From the NCBI RefSeq assembly GCF_051201665.1, contig NZ_CP179210.1, positions 1,612,001 through 1,676,000 on the forward strand: DNA of 64,000 bases, in the 5' to 3' direction. A model generated the notes under the pieces. It saw only the letters and a list, made by a program, of their open reading frames with translations, did not search any database and was not told where the DNA came from. The stretch comes from Psychrobium sp051201665. Its GTDB lineage: Bacteria; Pseudomonadota; Gammaproteobacteria; Enterobacterales; Psychrobiaceae. The stretch's first letter is position 1; every line of letters begins with the position of its first letter. Position numbers and translations under genes: made by a program. This document shows, piece by piece, positions 17,153 to 26,068 of this stretch.

Positions 17153-18832
17153 ATGACACCGAAATCGTCAACGTTAAATTTTAATATATTAATCCGTCTC
17201 GCCGCTGTCGCCGTTGTCGCTTGTGTCGGACTTGCCTTTATCTTAGTGACTACATTTCGCAGTGACACTATTGAACGCGTCGAACAATTAAGTAATGAGA
17301 ATATTCAACGAACTGCCCAGATGTTTATGGTGTCTACTGTTAGATTTAATCAGGAATTTACGGCAGAAACCGATCCCGTTAAAAAGGCAGAAATACATCA
17401 AGACTGGATTAAAACCATTGAGGCAGTCGATTTAGCGGTTACGCATAAATTTGGCGACGATGTCGCTCAAATTCGTTTGTTCACGGATGAGTCAAAATTA
17501 AACTTAACCTCTTTTGGCAAAGATATCACGGCGACAAAAACATCCTTTGAGCGAAGCGTCATTGATAATTTCTCTCGTGGCGATCTCAACCCTATTATCA
17601 CTCAAGACAGTGACTTTTATAAAATCGCAGTTCCACTTATGAGTAATATGCACCCTGGTTGTGCGAATTGTCATAGCATCCCAGTGTCAGAAACAAAGGT
17701 GCTTGGTGGTTTGTCCGTTGTAACACCTATTGCTGCAAAAATGGCTGCGTCTAACGCATTAGCGATAAAATTAAGCTTAGCGACTTTTATCGTATTGTTG
17801 TTAGTAAGTGGATTTATTTACTTTTTCCTCTATAAAAATGTATCAAGCCCAATTAGCCGTTTAACACGTAATACGACATCGTTAGCGTCATCGTTAAAAG
17901 AAGGTACGCTAGATAATTGGCAAGCTCAAAGTGAAAAGTACGAAATTAATCAGTTATCAGGTGGCATTGCAACGCTTCATGATGCACTTGAGAACTTACT
18001 CAATGACGTTAGAAATCAAGCCGCCGATATAGAGCACCACTCTGCGACAACATCGAGTATTGCCAAAGAAGCTGAATCGAACATTTTCAGCCAGCAAGCT
18101 AACTTGGATGGTATTTCGCAAGCGGTCACTGATTTAATGAGCGTCAGTGAAGATGTTTCTCTACGTGCAAATCATACGGCATCAATTACTAGTGAAGTCG
18201 CTCAAGGAATTAATGACAGTGGTGCCAACATGCAACAAACGTTACAACAAATAAATGCATTAGCAGAAAATATCACACAAGCCAATGAAGTGGTTGGCCA
18301 ATTGTCTGCACAAAGCGATAGTATTGGTGGTATCATTAGCACCATTGACGGCATTGCTGAACAAACAAATTTGTTAGCGTTAAACGCTGCTATTGAAGCG
18401 GCACGTGCTGGTGAACAAGGGCGTGGTTTCGCAGTGGTGGCAGATGAGGTGAGAACGCTGGCGCAACGCACTCAAGAAGCAACGAGTGAGATTAATGATT
18501 TGGTCAAAGGGCTTCAAGTTGGCGCGACACAAGCAAGCGAAGTCATGAATGAAAGTCGTGAGCAAGCAATGTTAACCGTTGATAATGCCCAGAGTGCGTC
18601 AACATTACTTAATAATGTGACAACTCAGGTTGAAACCATTAATGGTTTGAATTCAGATAACGCCACTGCAGCCACACAACAATCTTCAACCATTGGTCAG
18701 TTACGTGAAAATATTGATGAAATAACCGGTAAAAGCCATGCCATTTTGGAAGGTGCGCAAACGACCGTACTTCAGTCGCAACATTTAAGTGAGATTTCCT
18801 CTAAGTTGGGAAATTTAATAAAGATTCAATAA
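17153..18832 (+). CDS. Methyl-accepting chemotaxis protein with c-type haem sensor motif
   Basis: A transmembrane chemoreceptor. From the chosen ATG (after AAAGGAA) it has 559 residues. One span lies near residues 12-34, then a periplasmic domain to about 200, a second span near 205-227, a short linker and a cytoplasmic coiled-coil. The signalling hairpin contains GIAEQTNLLALNAAIEAARAGEQGRGF and VADEVRTLAQRT, which bind CheA/CheW. The periplasmic part contains CANCH at about 170-174, a covalent haem c attachment motif, in a layout like DUF3365/Tll0287-type sensors. It may sense redox state, oxygen or NO. It sits between tRNA-Leu and rimP, a place without such a gene in relatives I know. Confidence 0.88.
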   Translation: MTPKSSTLNFNILIRLAAVAVVACVGLAFILVTTFRSDTIERVEQLSNENIQRTAQMFMVSTVRFNQEFTAETDPVKKAEIHQDWIKTIEAVDLAVTHKFGDDVAQIRLFTDESKLNLTSFGKDITATKTSFERSVIDNFSRGDLNPIITQDSDFYKIAVPLMSNMHPGCANCHSIPVSETKVLGGLSVVTPIAAKMAASNALAIKLSLATFIVLLLVSGFIYFFLYKNVSSPISRLTRNTTSLASSLKEGTLDNWQAQSEKYEINQLSGGIATLHDALENLLNDVRNQAADIEHHSATTSSIAKEAESNIFSQQANLDGISQAVTDLMSVSEDVSLRANHTASITSEVAQGINDSGANMQQTLQQINALAENITQANEVVGQLSAQSDSIGGIISTIDGIAEQTNLLALNAAIEAARAGEQGRGFAVVADEVRTLAQRTQEATSEINDLVKGLQVGATQASEVMNESREQAMLTVDNAQSASTLLNNVTTQVETINGLNSDNATAATQQSSTIGQLRENIDEITGKSHAILEGAQTTVLQSQHLSEISSKLGNLIKIQ

Positions 18833-18887
18833 CAACGACTAAATCAAACTTTAGTGAAATTACTCACTAAAGAACGGGGATTGTAGG

Positions 18888-18915
18888 TTGATATTTTATC
18901 CTTCAGGCGTATAAT
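18888..18915 (+). promoter_or_regulatory. Strong promoter of the rimP-nusA-infB leader
   Basis: TTGATA, a 16-base spacer and TATAAT. Transcription would start near 18922, about 280 bases before rimP, and would meet two terminators first. Confidence 0.7.
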
Positions 18916-18919
18916 CTCC

Positions 18920-19100
18920 GCCATCTGCTTTATGTAGTGATTGGGTTAGATTCTTGAGCGGCTGTTCGAACTAACAAACACAACAACAATTACCTCATAA
19001 AGATAAAGTCCAATCATTGATTCACGTTGATTATTGGCTATCAAGGAAACTTGATATATAGGGTCCAGTGTTAAGCCCCGCTTTTTAGACGGGGTTTTTT
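18920..19100 (+). ncRNA. Candidate structured leader or small RNA upstream of rimP
   Basis: A non-coding stretch of about 180 bases lies between a strong promoter and a strong terminator. TAGTGATTGG (18935-18944) can pair with CCAATCATTG (19010-19019). Inside it GTTAG (18945-18949) can pair with CTAAC (18971-18975). I do not recognise it as 6S, tmRNA, 4.5S or a known riboswitch. It may be a stand-alone small RNA or the leader through which NusA-dependent termination controls the operon. In E. coli this position is held by tRNA metY. Confidence 0.4.
19073..19100 (+). terminator. Leader terminator 1 upstream of rimP
   Basis: AAGCCCCG, loop with CTTTTTAGA, CGGGGTTTTTT. It lies between the promoter and rimP, so it must be read through or regulated for expression of the nusA operon, unless another promoter lies downstream. 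Confidence 0.82.
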
Positions 19101-19145
19101 ATTACCTGTACGACATCAAGCAAGCTGATTGTTTGCTATTAAACT

Positions 19146-19167
19146 GGGCCAATAGGCCCTTTTTTTG
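19146..19167 (+). terminator. Leader terminator 2 upstream of rimP
   Basis: GGGCC, loop AATA, GGCCC and a T run of seven, 35 bases before the rimP start. It is a short but GC-rich stem. Confidence 0.65.
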
Positions 19168-19201
19168 TTTTTGAGTTTTGAAAAATATTTAGGAGTGAGT
19201 G

Positions 19202-19657
19202 TTGTCTACTATTGATAATCGCTTAACAGAAATGCTTGAACCTGCGGTAGAAGCTGCGGGTTATGAATTAATTGGTATCGAATATATCCGTGCGGGTAAG
19301 CATTCGATTTTACGTCTATTCATCGACCATGAAAATGGCATCGATGTTGATGCATGCGCTGAAGTTAGCCACCAGGCGAGCGCAGTATTAGATGTTGAAG
19401 ACCCAATTACAACAGAATACAACTTAGAAGTATCTTCGCCTGGCTTAGATCGTCCTTTATTTAAGGCTAAGCATTACAGTGAACGTGTTGGAGAAACAGT
19501 ATCGTTACAAACGGTAATGCCAACTGACGGTCGTCGTAAGTTTAAAGGTGAAATTGTTAGTGTTGACGGTGAAATGATTACATTAACTGTTGATGGACAA
19601 GAATATACGATTGCATTGGCTAATGTTAAAAAAGCTAATATCGTTCCGCAATTTTAA
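19202..19657 (+). CDS. rimP: Ribosome maturation factor RimP
   Basis: Helps mature the 30S subunit by binding free 30S particles. Visible family segments are GYELIGIEYIRAGKHSILRLFID and the YNLEVSSPGLDRPLF motif. The TTG start is preferred: it lies 6 bases after AGGAG and gives MSTIDNRLTEML, like relatives. A GTG one codon upstream is too close to the ribosome site. It heads the rimP-nusA-infB-rbfA-truB operon. Confidence 0.95.
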   Translation: MSTIDNRLTEMLEPAVEAAGYELIGIEYIRAGKHSILRLFIDHENGIDVDACAEVSHQASAVLDVEDPITTEYNLEVSSPGLDRPLFKAKHYSERVGETVSLQTVMPTDGRRKFKGEIVSVDGEMITLTVDGQEYTIALANVKKANIVPQF

Positions 19658-19683
19658 AAATTAGAAATAGAAGGACTGCAGAA

Positions 19684-21180
19684 ATGAGCAAAGAGATATT
19701 GTTAGTTGCAGAGGCTGTGTCTAACGAAAAAGGCGTACCTCGCGAGAAAATTTTTGAAGCGCTAGAAATTGCACTAGCCAGTGCAACGAAAAAGAAAGCA
19801 GAAAAAGAAATTGAAGTTCGTGTTGATATTGACCGTAAAACTGGTGAATTTGATACCTACCGTCGTTGGTTAGTTGTTGCTGATGAAGAAATCGAAAACC
19901 CATTAGCAGAAATTACATTATCAGCTGCACAGTTTGATGATGAGAGCATGCAACTTGGTGATTTCATTGAAGACCAAATTGATTCAATCGAATTTGACCG
20001 TATTACAACGCAAACCGCTAAGCAAGTTATCGTACAAAAAGTACGTGAAGCTGAGCGTGAAATGGTTGTTGACGAATACCGCGATCAAGTTGGCGAGTTA
20101 GTTACTGGTGTTGTTAAGAAGAGCACACGTGATAGCGTAATCATCGATTTAGGTAATAACGCAGAAGCGATTATTTTTAAAGATGACCGTTTACCACGCG
20201 AATCATTCCGGCCAGGCGATCGCGTTCGTGGTTTACTTTACACCATCAAAGAAGACAACCGCGGTCCATCATTATGTGTAAGCCGTACTCATCCTGACAT
20301 GTTAGTTGAGCTATTCCGCATTGAAGTGCCAGAAATTGGCGAGCAAATGCTAGATATCATGGGCGCTGCTCGTGATCCTGGTTCACGTGCAAAAATTGCT
20401 GTTAAGAGTAACGACAAGCGTATCGATCCTGTTGGTGCTTGTGTTGGTATGCGTGGTTCACGTGTACAAGCTGTTTCTGGTGAACTTGGTGGTGAGCGTG
20501 TTGACATCGTTTTGTGGGACGAAAACGTTGCACAGTTCGTTATTAATGCAATGGCGCCTGCTGAAGTTGTTAGTGTAATCGTCGATGAAGACGAAAACTC
20601 AATGGACTTAGCGGTTGAAGAAGACAACCTAGCGCAAGCAATTGGTCGTAATGGTCAAAACATTCGTTTAGCAAGCCAACTAACTGGTTGGAACCTAAAT
20701 GTTATGACAGTTGCAGAGCTTAAAGAAAAGCATTCAGCTGAAGACAACAAGATTGTTGACGTATTTACTAAAGAGCTAGATATCGATTCAGATTTCGCTC
20801 AGGTATTGGTTGACGAAGGTTTCACTTCATTAGAAGAAATCGCTTACGTACCAGTCAATGAATTATTAGAAATTGATGGGTTTGATGAAGACCTAGTGAA
20901 TGAATTGCGTGAACGCGCTAAAAACTCACTAACTACATCAGCATTAAAAGTTGAAGAATCATTAGATGGTGTTGAACCAGCTGACGATTTATTAGCCCTG
21001 GAAGGCTTAGAGCGTCATCTTGCATTTGTATTGGCAAGTAAAGGTGTTGTTACTTTAGAAGATTTAGCAGAGCAAGGCGTCGATGATTTAGAAGGCATCG
21101 AAGAATTAAGTGCTGAGCATGCAGGCGAGCTTATTATGGCTGCGCGTAACATTTGTTGGTTTAGCGACGAGCAAGAATAA
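19684..21180 (+). CDS. nusA: Transcription termination/antitermination factor NusA
   Basis: Binds RNA polymerase and nascent RNA to modulate pausing, termination and antitermination. The N-terminal polymerase-binding domain is followed by the S1 domain (about residues 135-200), then KH1 and KH2 with GACVGMRGSRVQAV and AIGRNGQNIRLAS. Two acidic C-terminal repeats, with FTSLEEIAYVP and VVTLEDLAEQ, complete the 498-residue protein of E. coli type. It starts 26 bases after rimP. NusA may autoregulate through the double-terminator leader. Confidence 0.97.
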   Translation: MSKEILLVAEAVSNEKGVPREKIFEALEIALASATKKKAEKEIEVRVDIDRKTGEFDTYRRWLVVADEEIENPLAEITLSAAQFDDESMQLGDFIEDQIDSIEFDRITTQTAKQVIVQKVREAEREMVVDEYRDQVGELVTGVVKKSTRDSVIIDLGNNAEAIIFKDDRLPRESFRPGDRVRGLLYTIKEDNRGPSLCVSRTHPDMLVELFRIEVPEIGEQMLDIMGAARDPGSRAKIAVKSNDKRIDPVGACVGMRGSRVQAVSGELGGERVDIVLWDENVAQFVINAMAPAEVVSVIVDEDENSMDLAVEEDNLAQAIGRNGQNIRLASQLTGWNLNVMTVAELKEKHSAEDNKIVDVFTKELDIDSDFAQVLVDEGFTSLEEIAYVPVNELLEIDGFDEDLVNELRERAKNSLTTSALKVEESLDGVEPADDLLALEGLERHLAFVLASKGVVTLEDLAEQGVDDLEGIEELSAEHAGELIMAARNICWFSDEQE

Positions 21181-21257
21181 GTATTACCAATATTAAGTGT
21201 GTAAGAGATTGATCTCACATTAGATAAAATTGGTATACGGCAAGGGGAATTATTACT

Positions 21258-23921
21258 ATGTCAGAATTAACAGTCAAAAGCTTGGCTACAGAGATCGATG
21301 CACCGGTTGAACGTGTTATCGAACAACTAGCAGAAGCAGGGTTCAAGAAAAGCCCAAATGACAGCGTGTCATTAGAAGAAAAGCAAGCCTTACTTGAATT
21401 ACTATCAGGTCAGCACGGCGGTGAAGCAACGCCAAAGAAAATGACTTTACAACGTAAAACGAAATCTACCTTAAAAGTAGGTTCTGGTGAAAAAGGTCGT
21501 ACTGTTAACGTGGAAACACGTAAAAAGCGTACCTATGTTAAACGTGATCCAGCAGAGCTAGCTGAACAAGCAAAAGCTGAAGAAGAAGCACGTGCAGCTG
21601 AGCAAGCAAAAGCTGATGAAGAAGCACGTATCGCTCGTGAAGCCGCACAGCAAAAAGCCGCTGAAGAAAAAGCGAAACTTGAAGAAGCTAAGCGTATTGA
21701 AAAAGAAGCGGCTGATAAAGCTGCTGCTGAAGCTAAAGCACGCGCTGAAGCGGCTAAAGCTGAAGAAAATCCAGTTGAAGCGGCAAAAGCTGCTGAACTA
21801 GCTAAAGAAGAAGAAGCGCTAAAACAACGTCAAGCTGAATTATTAGCTGCAAACGTTAAAGCGGCTGCTGAACAAGAAGCTATCGCTGCTAAAAAACTTG
21901 CTGAAGAAAACGCAGCACGTTGGGCGTCAGAAGAAAAAGCACGTAAAGAAGCTGAGAAAAAAGCTGATTACCATACAACATCTTCTGAATATGCTCGTGA
22001 AGCTGAAGACAAGCAAGATTCTCAAGAAGAATCTCGCGGTCGTAAGAAGAAAGCGAAGAAAGGCAAAAAAGAAGCACCTAAGCCAGCACATCGCGGCCGT
22101 GGTAAAAAAGGTACATTAAGTGCACCGACTTCTATCAAGCAAAGCTTCGATAAATCTGCCGTTGTTGCTAAATCTGAAATTCGTATCAGTGAAACTATCT
22201 CAGTATCTGAATTGGCATCTAAAATGTCAGTTAAGGCAACTGAAGTCATCAAAAACTTAATGAAGATGGGCGTAATGGCGACCATTAACCAAGTGCTTGA
22301 TCAAGAAACTGCTGAGCTTATCTGTGAAGAAATGGACTACAAAGTAGTACTAGTTCGTGAAAACGAATTAGAGCATTCAGTACTTGCAGAGCGTGGCGAC
22401 CAAGGTGATATGAAGAGTCGTGCGCCAGTTGTTACTATCATGGGGCACGTTGATCACGGTAAAACATCATTACTTGATTACATCCGTAAAGCGAAAGTTG
22501 CTGCTGGCGAAGCCGGTGGTATCACGCAGCACATTGGTGCATATCACGTAGACGTTGATGGTTCGATGATCACGTTCTTAGATACTCCAGGACATGCCGC
22601 GTTTACCGCGATGCGTTCACGTGGTGCTAAAGCGACTGACGTTGTAATCATTGTTGTTGCTGCTGATGATGGCGTTATGCCACAGACTAAAGAAGCGGTT
22701 GAACATGCTAAAGCCGCTGGTGCACCAATCATTATTGCTGTAAACAAGATGGATAAAGAAGGCGCAGACCCAGATCGTGTTAAAAACGAACTGTCTGCAC
22801 TAGACGTTATTCCTGAAGAGTGGGGCGGTGACGTTCAGTTCTGTCACGTTTCAGCTAAAGCTGGTACTGGTGTTGATGCATTATTAGAATCAATTCTAAT
22901 GCAAGCAGAGTTACTTGAATTACGTGCAACCGACGAAGGTCATGCTGCTGGTGTTGTTATCGAATCTCGCCTTGATAAAGGTCGTGGTCCTGTTGCAACA
23001 GTATTGGTTCAAGAAGGTACACTAAACCACGGCGATATTATTCTGTGTGGATTAGAGTATGGCCGTGTTCGTGCGATGCGTGATGAAAATGGTCATGAAA
23101 TTAGAACAGCTGGCCCAAGTATTCCTGTTGAAATTCTTGGTCTATCTGCTGTGCCTAAAGCGGGTGACGAAGCTACAGTGGTTTCTGACGAACGTAAAGC
23201 ACGTGAAGTTGCACTTTACCGTCAAGGTAAATTCCGTGACCTTAAACTAGCACGTCAACAAAAAGCTAAGTTAGAAAACATGTTCTCTAACATGACTGCT
23301 GGCGAATGTTCTGAACTAAACGTTATCTTAAAAACTGACGTTGAGGGTTCATTAGCAGCGATTGCAGATTCACTAGAGAAATTATCTACTGAAGAAGTTA
23401 AAGTTAATATTATCAGCCGTGGTGTTGGTGGTATTACTGAAACTGACGCAACGCTTGCTGCTGCTTCTAATGCAATCATGCTTGGTTTCAACGTACGTGC
23501 TGATGCAACTGCACGTAAAGTTATTCAAAACGAAAACTTAGATATGCGTTACTACAGCATCATCTATGAATTGATTAACGAAATCAAATCAGCAATGAGT
23601 GGTTTACTTGCTCCTGAGTTCAAACAAGAAATCATTGGTCTTGCTCAAGTACGTGAAGTATTCCGTTCACCTAAGTTCGGTGCAATCGCTGGTTGTATGG
23701 TTACTGAAGGTATCGTTAAGCGTACTAACCCAATCCGCGTATTACGTGACAATGTTGTTATCTACGAAGGCGAATTAGAATCTCTACGTCGCTTTAAAGA
23801 TGATGTACAAGAAGTACGTAATAATATGGAATGTGGTATCGGCGTTAAGAACTACAACGACGTTAAAGTTGGTGATCAAATCGAAGTATTTGAAATCATT
23901 GAGATAAAACGTTCACTATAA
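21258..23921 (+). CDS. infB: Translation initiation factor IF-2
   Basis: A GTPase that brings fMet-tRNA to the 30S subunit. It has 887 residues. The N-terminal IF2-N domain is followed by a long charged coiled region rich in Ala, Glu and Lys (about 95-270) and a basic RKKKAKKGKK patch. The G domain has GHVDHGKTSLLD, DTPGHAAF and NKMDKEGADPDR. The C-terminal domains bind the initiator tRNA and include CRGVGG-like ISRGVGGITETDATLA. It lies 77 bases after nusA in the same operon. Confidence 0.97.
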   Translation: MSELTVKSLATEIDAPVERVIEQLAEAGFKKSPNDSVSLEEKQALLELLSGQHGGEATPKKMTLQRKTKSTLKVGSGEKGRTVNVETRKKRTYVKRDPAELAEQAKAEEEARAAEQAKADEEARIAREAAQQKAAEEKAKLEEAKRIEKEAADKAAAEAKARAEAAKAEENPVEAAKAAELAKEEEALKQRQAELLAANVKAAAEQEAIAAKKLAEENAARWASEEKARKEAEKKADYHTTSSEYAREAEDKQDSQEESRGRKKKAKKGKKEAPKPAHRGRGKKGTLSAPTSIKQSFDKSAVVAKSEIRISETISVSELASKMSVKATEVIKNLMKMGVMATINQVLDQETAELICEEMDYKVVLVRENELEHSVLAERGDQGDMKSRAPVVTIMGHVDHGKTSLLDYIRKAKVAAGEAGGITQHIGAYHVDVDGSMITFLDTPGHAAFTAMRSRGAKATDVVIIVVAADDGVMPQTKEAVEHAKAAGAPIIIAVNKMDKEGADPDRVKNELSALDVIPEEWGGDVQFCHVSAKAGTGVDALLESILMQAELLELRATDEGHAAGVVIESRLDKGRGPVATVLVQEGTLNHGDIILCGLEYGRVRAMRDENGHEIRTAGPSIPVEILGLSAVPKAGDEATVVSDERKAREVALYRQGKFRDLKLARQQKAKLENMFSNMTAGECSELNVILKTDVEGSLAAIADSLEKLSTEEVKVNIISRGVGGITETDATLAAASNAIMLGFNVRADATARKVIQNENLDMRYYSIIYELINEIKSAMSGLLAPEFKQEIIGLAQVREVFRSPKFGAIAGCMVTEGIVKRTNPIRVLRDNVVIYEGELESLRRFKDDVQEVRNNMECGIGVKNYNDVKVGDQIEVFEIIEIKRSL

Positions 23922-24013
23922 CGTTATAAATTACGTTATTAATTAAGATGGGGGCCTTAGCCCCCATCTGTGTTTCTCAAACTTTAAAAAGAGAAGCACC
24001 ATGAGGAGAAAAT

Positions 24014-24418
24014 ATGGCTAGAGAATTTAGTCGCAGTCGCCGTGTGGCGCAGCAAATACAAAAAGAGTTAGCTCAAATCGTATCACGTGAAGTGAAGGCG
24101 AATGAGCTTGGCATGATTACAATTAACGAAGTTGATCTATCAAGTGATTTATCTTACGCGAAAGTTTACTTTACGATTTTAAATGACGATGCTGAAAATA
24201 TTAAATCAGCCATCACGCGTTTAAACGATCAAGCACCATTACTGCGTAGCATGATGGGCAGTGCAATGCGTTTGCGTATCGTACCAGAGCTGAAGTTTTA
24301 CTATGACAAGTCATTAAGCGAAGGTATTCGAATGACGTCTTTAGTGAACCAAGCTGTTCGTAAAGATAAAGAAAATAACCCTGAACTTGACGCTGATAGC
24401 GAGTCAGAGGACAAGTAA
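24014..24418 (+). CDS. rbfA: 30S ribosome-binding factor RbfA
   Basis: A cold-adaptation and 30S maturation factor with a KH-like fold. MAREFSRSRRVAQQIQKELAQIV and the AKVYFTIL strand are typical, as is the LRIVPELKFYYDKSL segment. Its 134 residues end in an acidic tail. The final TAATG overlaps the truB start, so the two are coupled. A GC-rich hairpin (ATGGGGGC, TTA, GCCCCCAT) lies upstream between infB and rbfA, without a T run. Confidence 0.95.
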   Translation: MAREFSRSRRVAQQIQKELAQIVSREVKANELGMITINEVDLSSDLSYAKVYFTILNDDAENIKSAITRLNDQAPLLRSMMGSAMRLRIVPELKFYYDKSLSEGIRMTSLVNQAVRKDKENNPELDADSESEDK

Positions 24419-25353
24419 TGGCTCGTAAGCGTAAAGGACGTCCGTTGAACGGCGTATTGTTGTTAGATAAAGCAACAGGTCACAGTTCAAATGACATGCT
24501 ACAAAAAGTTAAACGACTGTATGGCGCGCAAAAAGCTGGCCATACCGGTGCTTTAGATCCATTAGCAACGGGCATGTTACCCATTTGTCTAGGTGAAGCC
24601 ACCAAGTTTTCACAATATTTACTTGAAAGTGACAAACGTTACCGCGTTATTGCAAAGCTCGGTGAACGTACTGACACATCAGATAGCGATGGTGAAGTAG
24701 TTGAGACGCGTGATGTCAATTTTAGCAACGAAACATTACTTGAAAAGCTTGAGTTTTTCCGCGGCAAGACTAAACAAGTTCCTTCAATGTTTTCAGCGTT
24801 AAAGCATCAGGGTAAGCCGCTGTATCACTATGCTCGTCAAGGTATAACCATTGAACGCGAAGCGCGTGATATTGAAGTGTTCGAGTTGTTATTCATTCGC
24901 CATGAAGGTGACGAGTTAGAGCTAGAGATTCATGTGAGTAAAGGCACCTACATTCGTACTATTATTGACGACTTAGGTGAAATGCTTGGTTGTGGTGCAC
25001 ATATTACTATGTTGCGTCGTCTTGAAGTCGCCACTTATCCGCAAGATAAAATGATTTCATTAACGAAGTTACAAGCGTTATTTGACCAAGCGACAGATGA
25101 AGACGTATCGCCTGCGGTCTATCTTGATCCTCTGCTATTGCCAATGGATAGTCCCGTTGACAACTTTCCCGTCGCGCATATCAGTGACGAGTTAAGTGTC
25201 AACGTGCTGCATGGCAATGCTGTGCCTATGGCTGGTTTTAGTGAGGGTGAGTTAGTACGCATGACCGTTGGTGACGCGGCACGCTTTATTGGCGTTGGCG
25301 TTATTGATAATCAAGGACGCGTACAACCTAAACGTTTAGTGGTTGAACACTAA
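24418..25353 (+). CDS. truB: tRNA pseudouridine-55 synthase TruB
   Basis: Makes pseudouridine 55 in the T loop of elongator tRNAs. The catalytic aspartate lies in GHTGALDPLATGMLP. The KRYRVIAKLGERTDTSDSDGE and SKGTYIRTIIDDLGE motifs and a C-terminal PUA-like domain are seen. Its 311 residues are of normal length. It ends the operon with a terminator; rpsO, normally adjacent, is displaced 4 kb by accessory genes. Confidence 0.96.
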   Translation: MARKRKGRPLNGVLLLDKATGHSSNDMLQKVKRLYGAQKAGHTGALDPLATGMLPICLGEATKFSQYLLESDKRYRVIAKLGERTDTSDSDGEVVETRDVNFSNETLLEKLEFFRGKTKQVPSMFSALKHQGKPLYHYARQGITIEREARDIEVFELLFIRHEGDELELEIHVSKGTYIRTIIDDLGEMLGCGAHITMLRRLEVATYPQDKMISLTKLQALFDQATDEDVSPAVYLDPLLLPMDSPVDNFPVAHISDELSVNVLHGNAVPMAGFSEGELVRMTVGDAARFIGVGVIDNQGRVQPKRLVVEH

Positions 25354-25372
25354 TACCTGTTTCAGTTAATTT

Positions 25373-25405
25373 AAGGCCTAGCAGTTGTCTGCTAGGCCTT
25401 TTTTA
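25373..25405 (+). terminator. Terminator after truB
   Basis: AAGGCCTAGCAG, loop TTGT, CTGCTAGGCCTT and a T run. It is the strongest stem in this part of the window. Confidence 0.88.
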
Positions 25406-25416
25406 TGCAATTCACG

Positions 25417-26068
25417 TTAACCAATTAATCGTGTTTTTACCGATGTTTTGAAGGTTTTACCAATAGGATGTAAGCGACCGCTATTGAGTAATAATGTTCT
25501 TGCTATTGGCGAGTCAGACTTTGCATTGCCTGCGTTGTTTTGGCGTAGTTGGATTTGATAAACCGCTTTATTTAATGCCTTTAAAAAACGCTCCTGTCGA
25601 AAGGGTTTAAGTAAATAATCACAAACCGACAATTCAAAACTCTCAAGGGCAAATTGTCGATGTGCTGACGTGATAATAACTTGCGGAATTGTTTCAAGGC
25701 TTTGCAATAGTTCGATTCCGCTGAACCGTGGCATGTTAATATCGAGAAACATTATATCAATCTCATTGTTATACCAATTGCATTAAGTAAGTGATCTTGT
25801 TGTGCGTAGAGCAAATCAGCTAAAACAAGGCGCTCGATTGACTAATCGCTGGCTATTAGGATTGAGAGCAACGCCATGTTAGTTAATTTTAACAAGTACA
25901 AGTGGGCAAATATTTAATGCAATTGGTATTATGCAATAAATCAATGGCTTGTGCAGCGTTATATCCTTGATGAATTGTGCTTACAAAGTTAACCTCAGCT
26001 AGGTAATCAATGACAATTTCGTGCGCTAAAGGCTCATCGTCGACGATTAACACGGACAGTTTATGCAT
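25417..26068 (-). pseudogene. LytT/AlgR-like response regulator, broken by a MITE and truncated
   Basis: On the minus strand the gene starts MHKLSVLIVDDEPLAHEI, a receiver domain whose acidic pocket is DDE. After LLHN it is cut by a 157-bp MITE. Beyond the MITE it resumes with NEIDIMFLDINMPRFSG, where the phosphoacceptor is the D of FLDINMP, and goes on to the conserved lysine in LLKPF. Removing the MITE and one TAA copy restores the frame exactly. The expected C-terminal LytTR DNA-binding domain is missing: the frame ends about 35 residues after the receiver. It partners the adjacent decayed kinase. Confidence 0.85.
25772..25928. mobile_element. TAA-target MITE, copy 2 (157 bp, reverse orientation)
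   Basis: Inverted ends TACCAATTGCATTAA and TTAATGCAATTGGTA flanked by TTA/TAA direct repeats. It disrupts the receiver domain of the response regulator gene. Confidence 0.92.

Noticed and set aside
21592..22119. Lysine-rich small frames inside infB
   Set aside because: They are frame-shadows of the charged Ala/Glu/Lys linker of IF-2.
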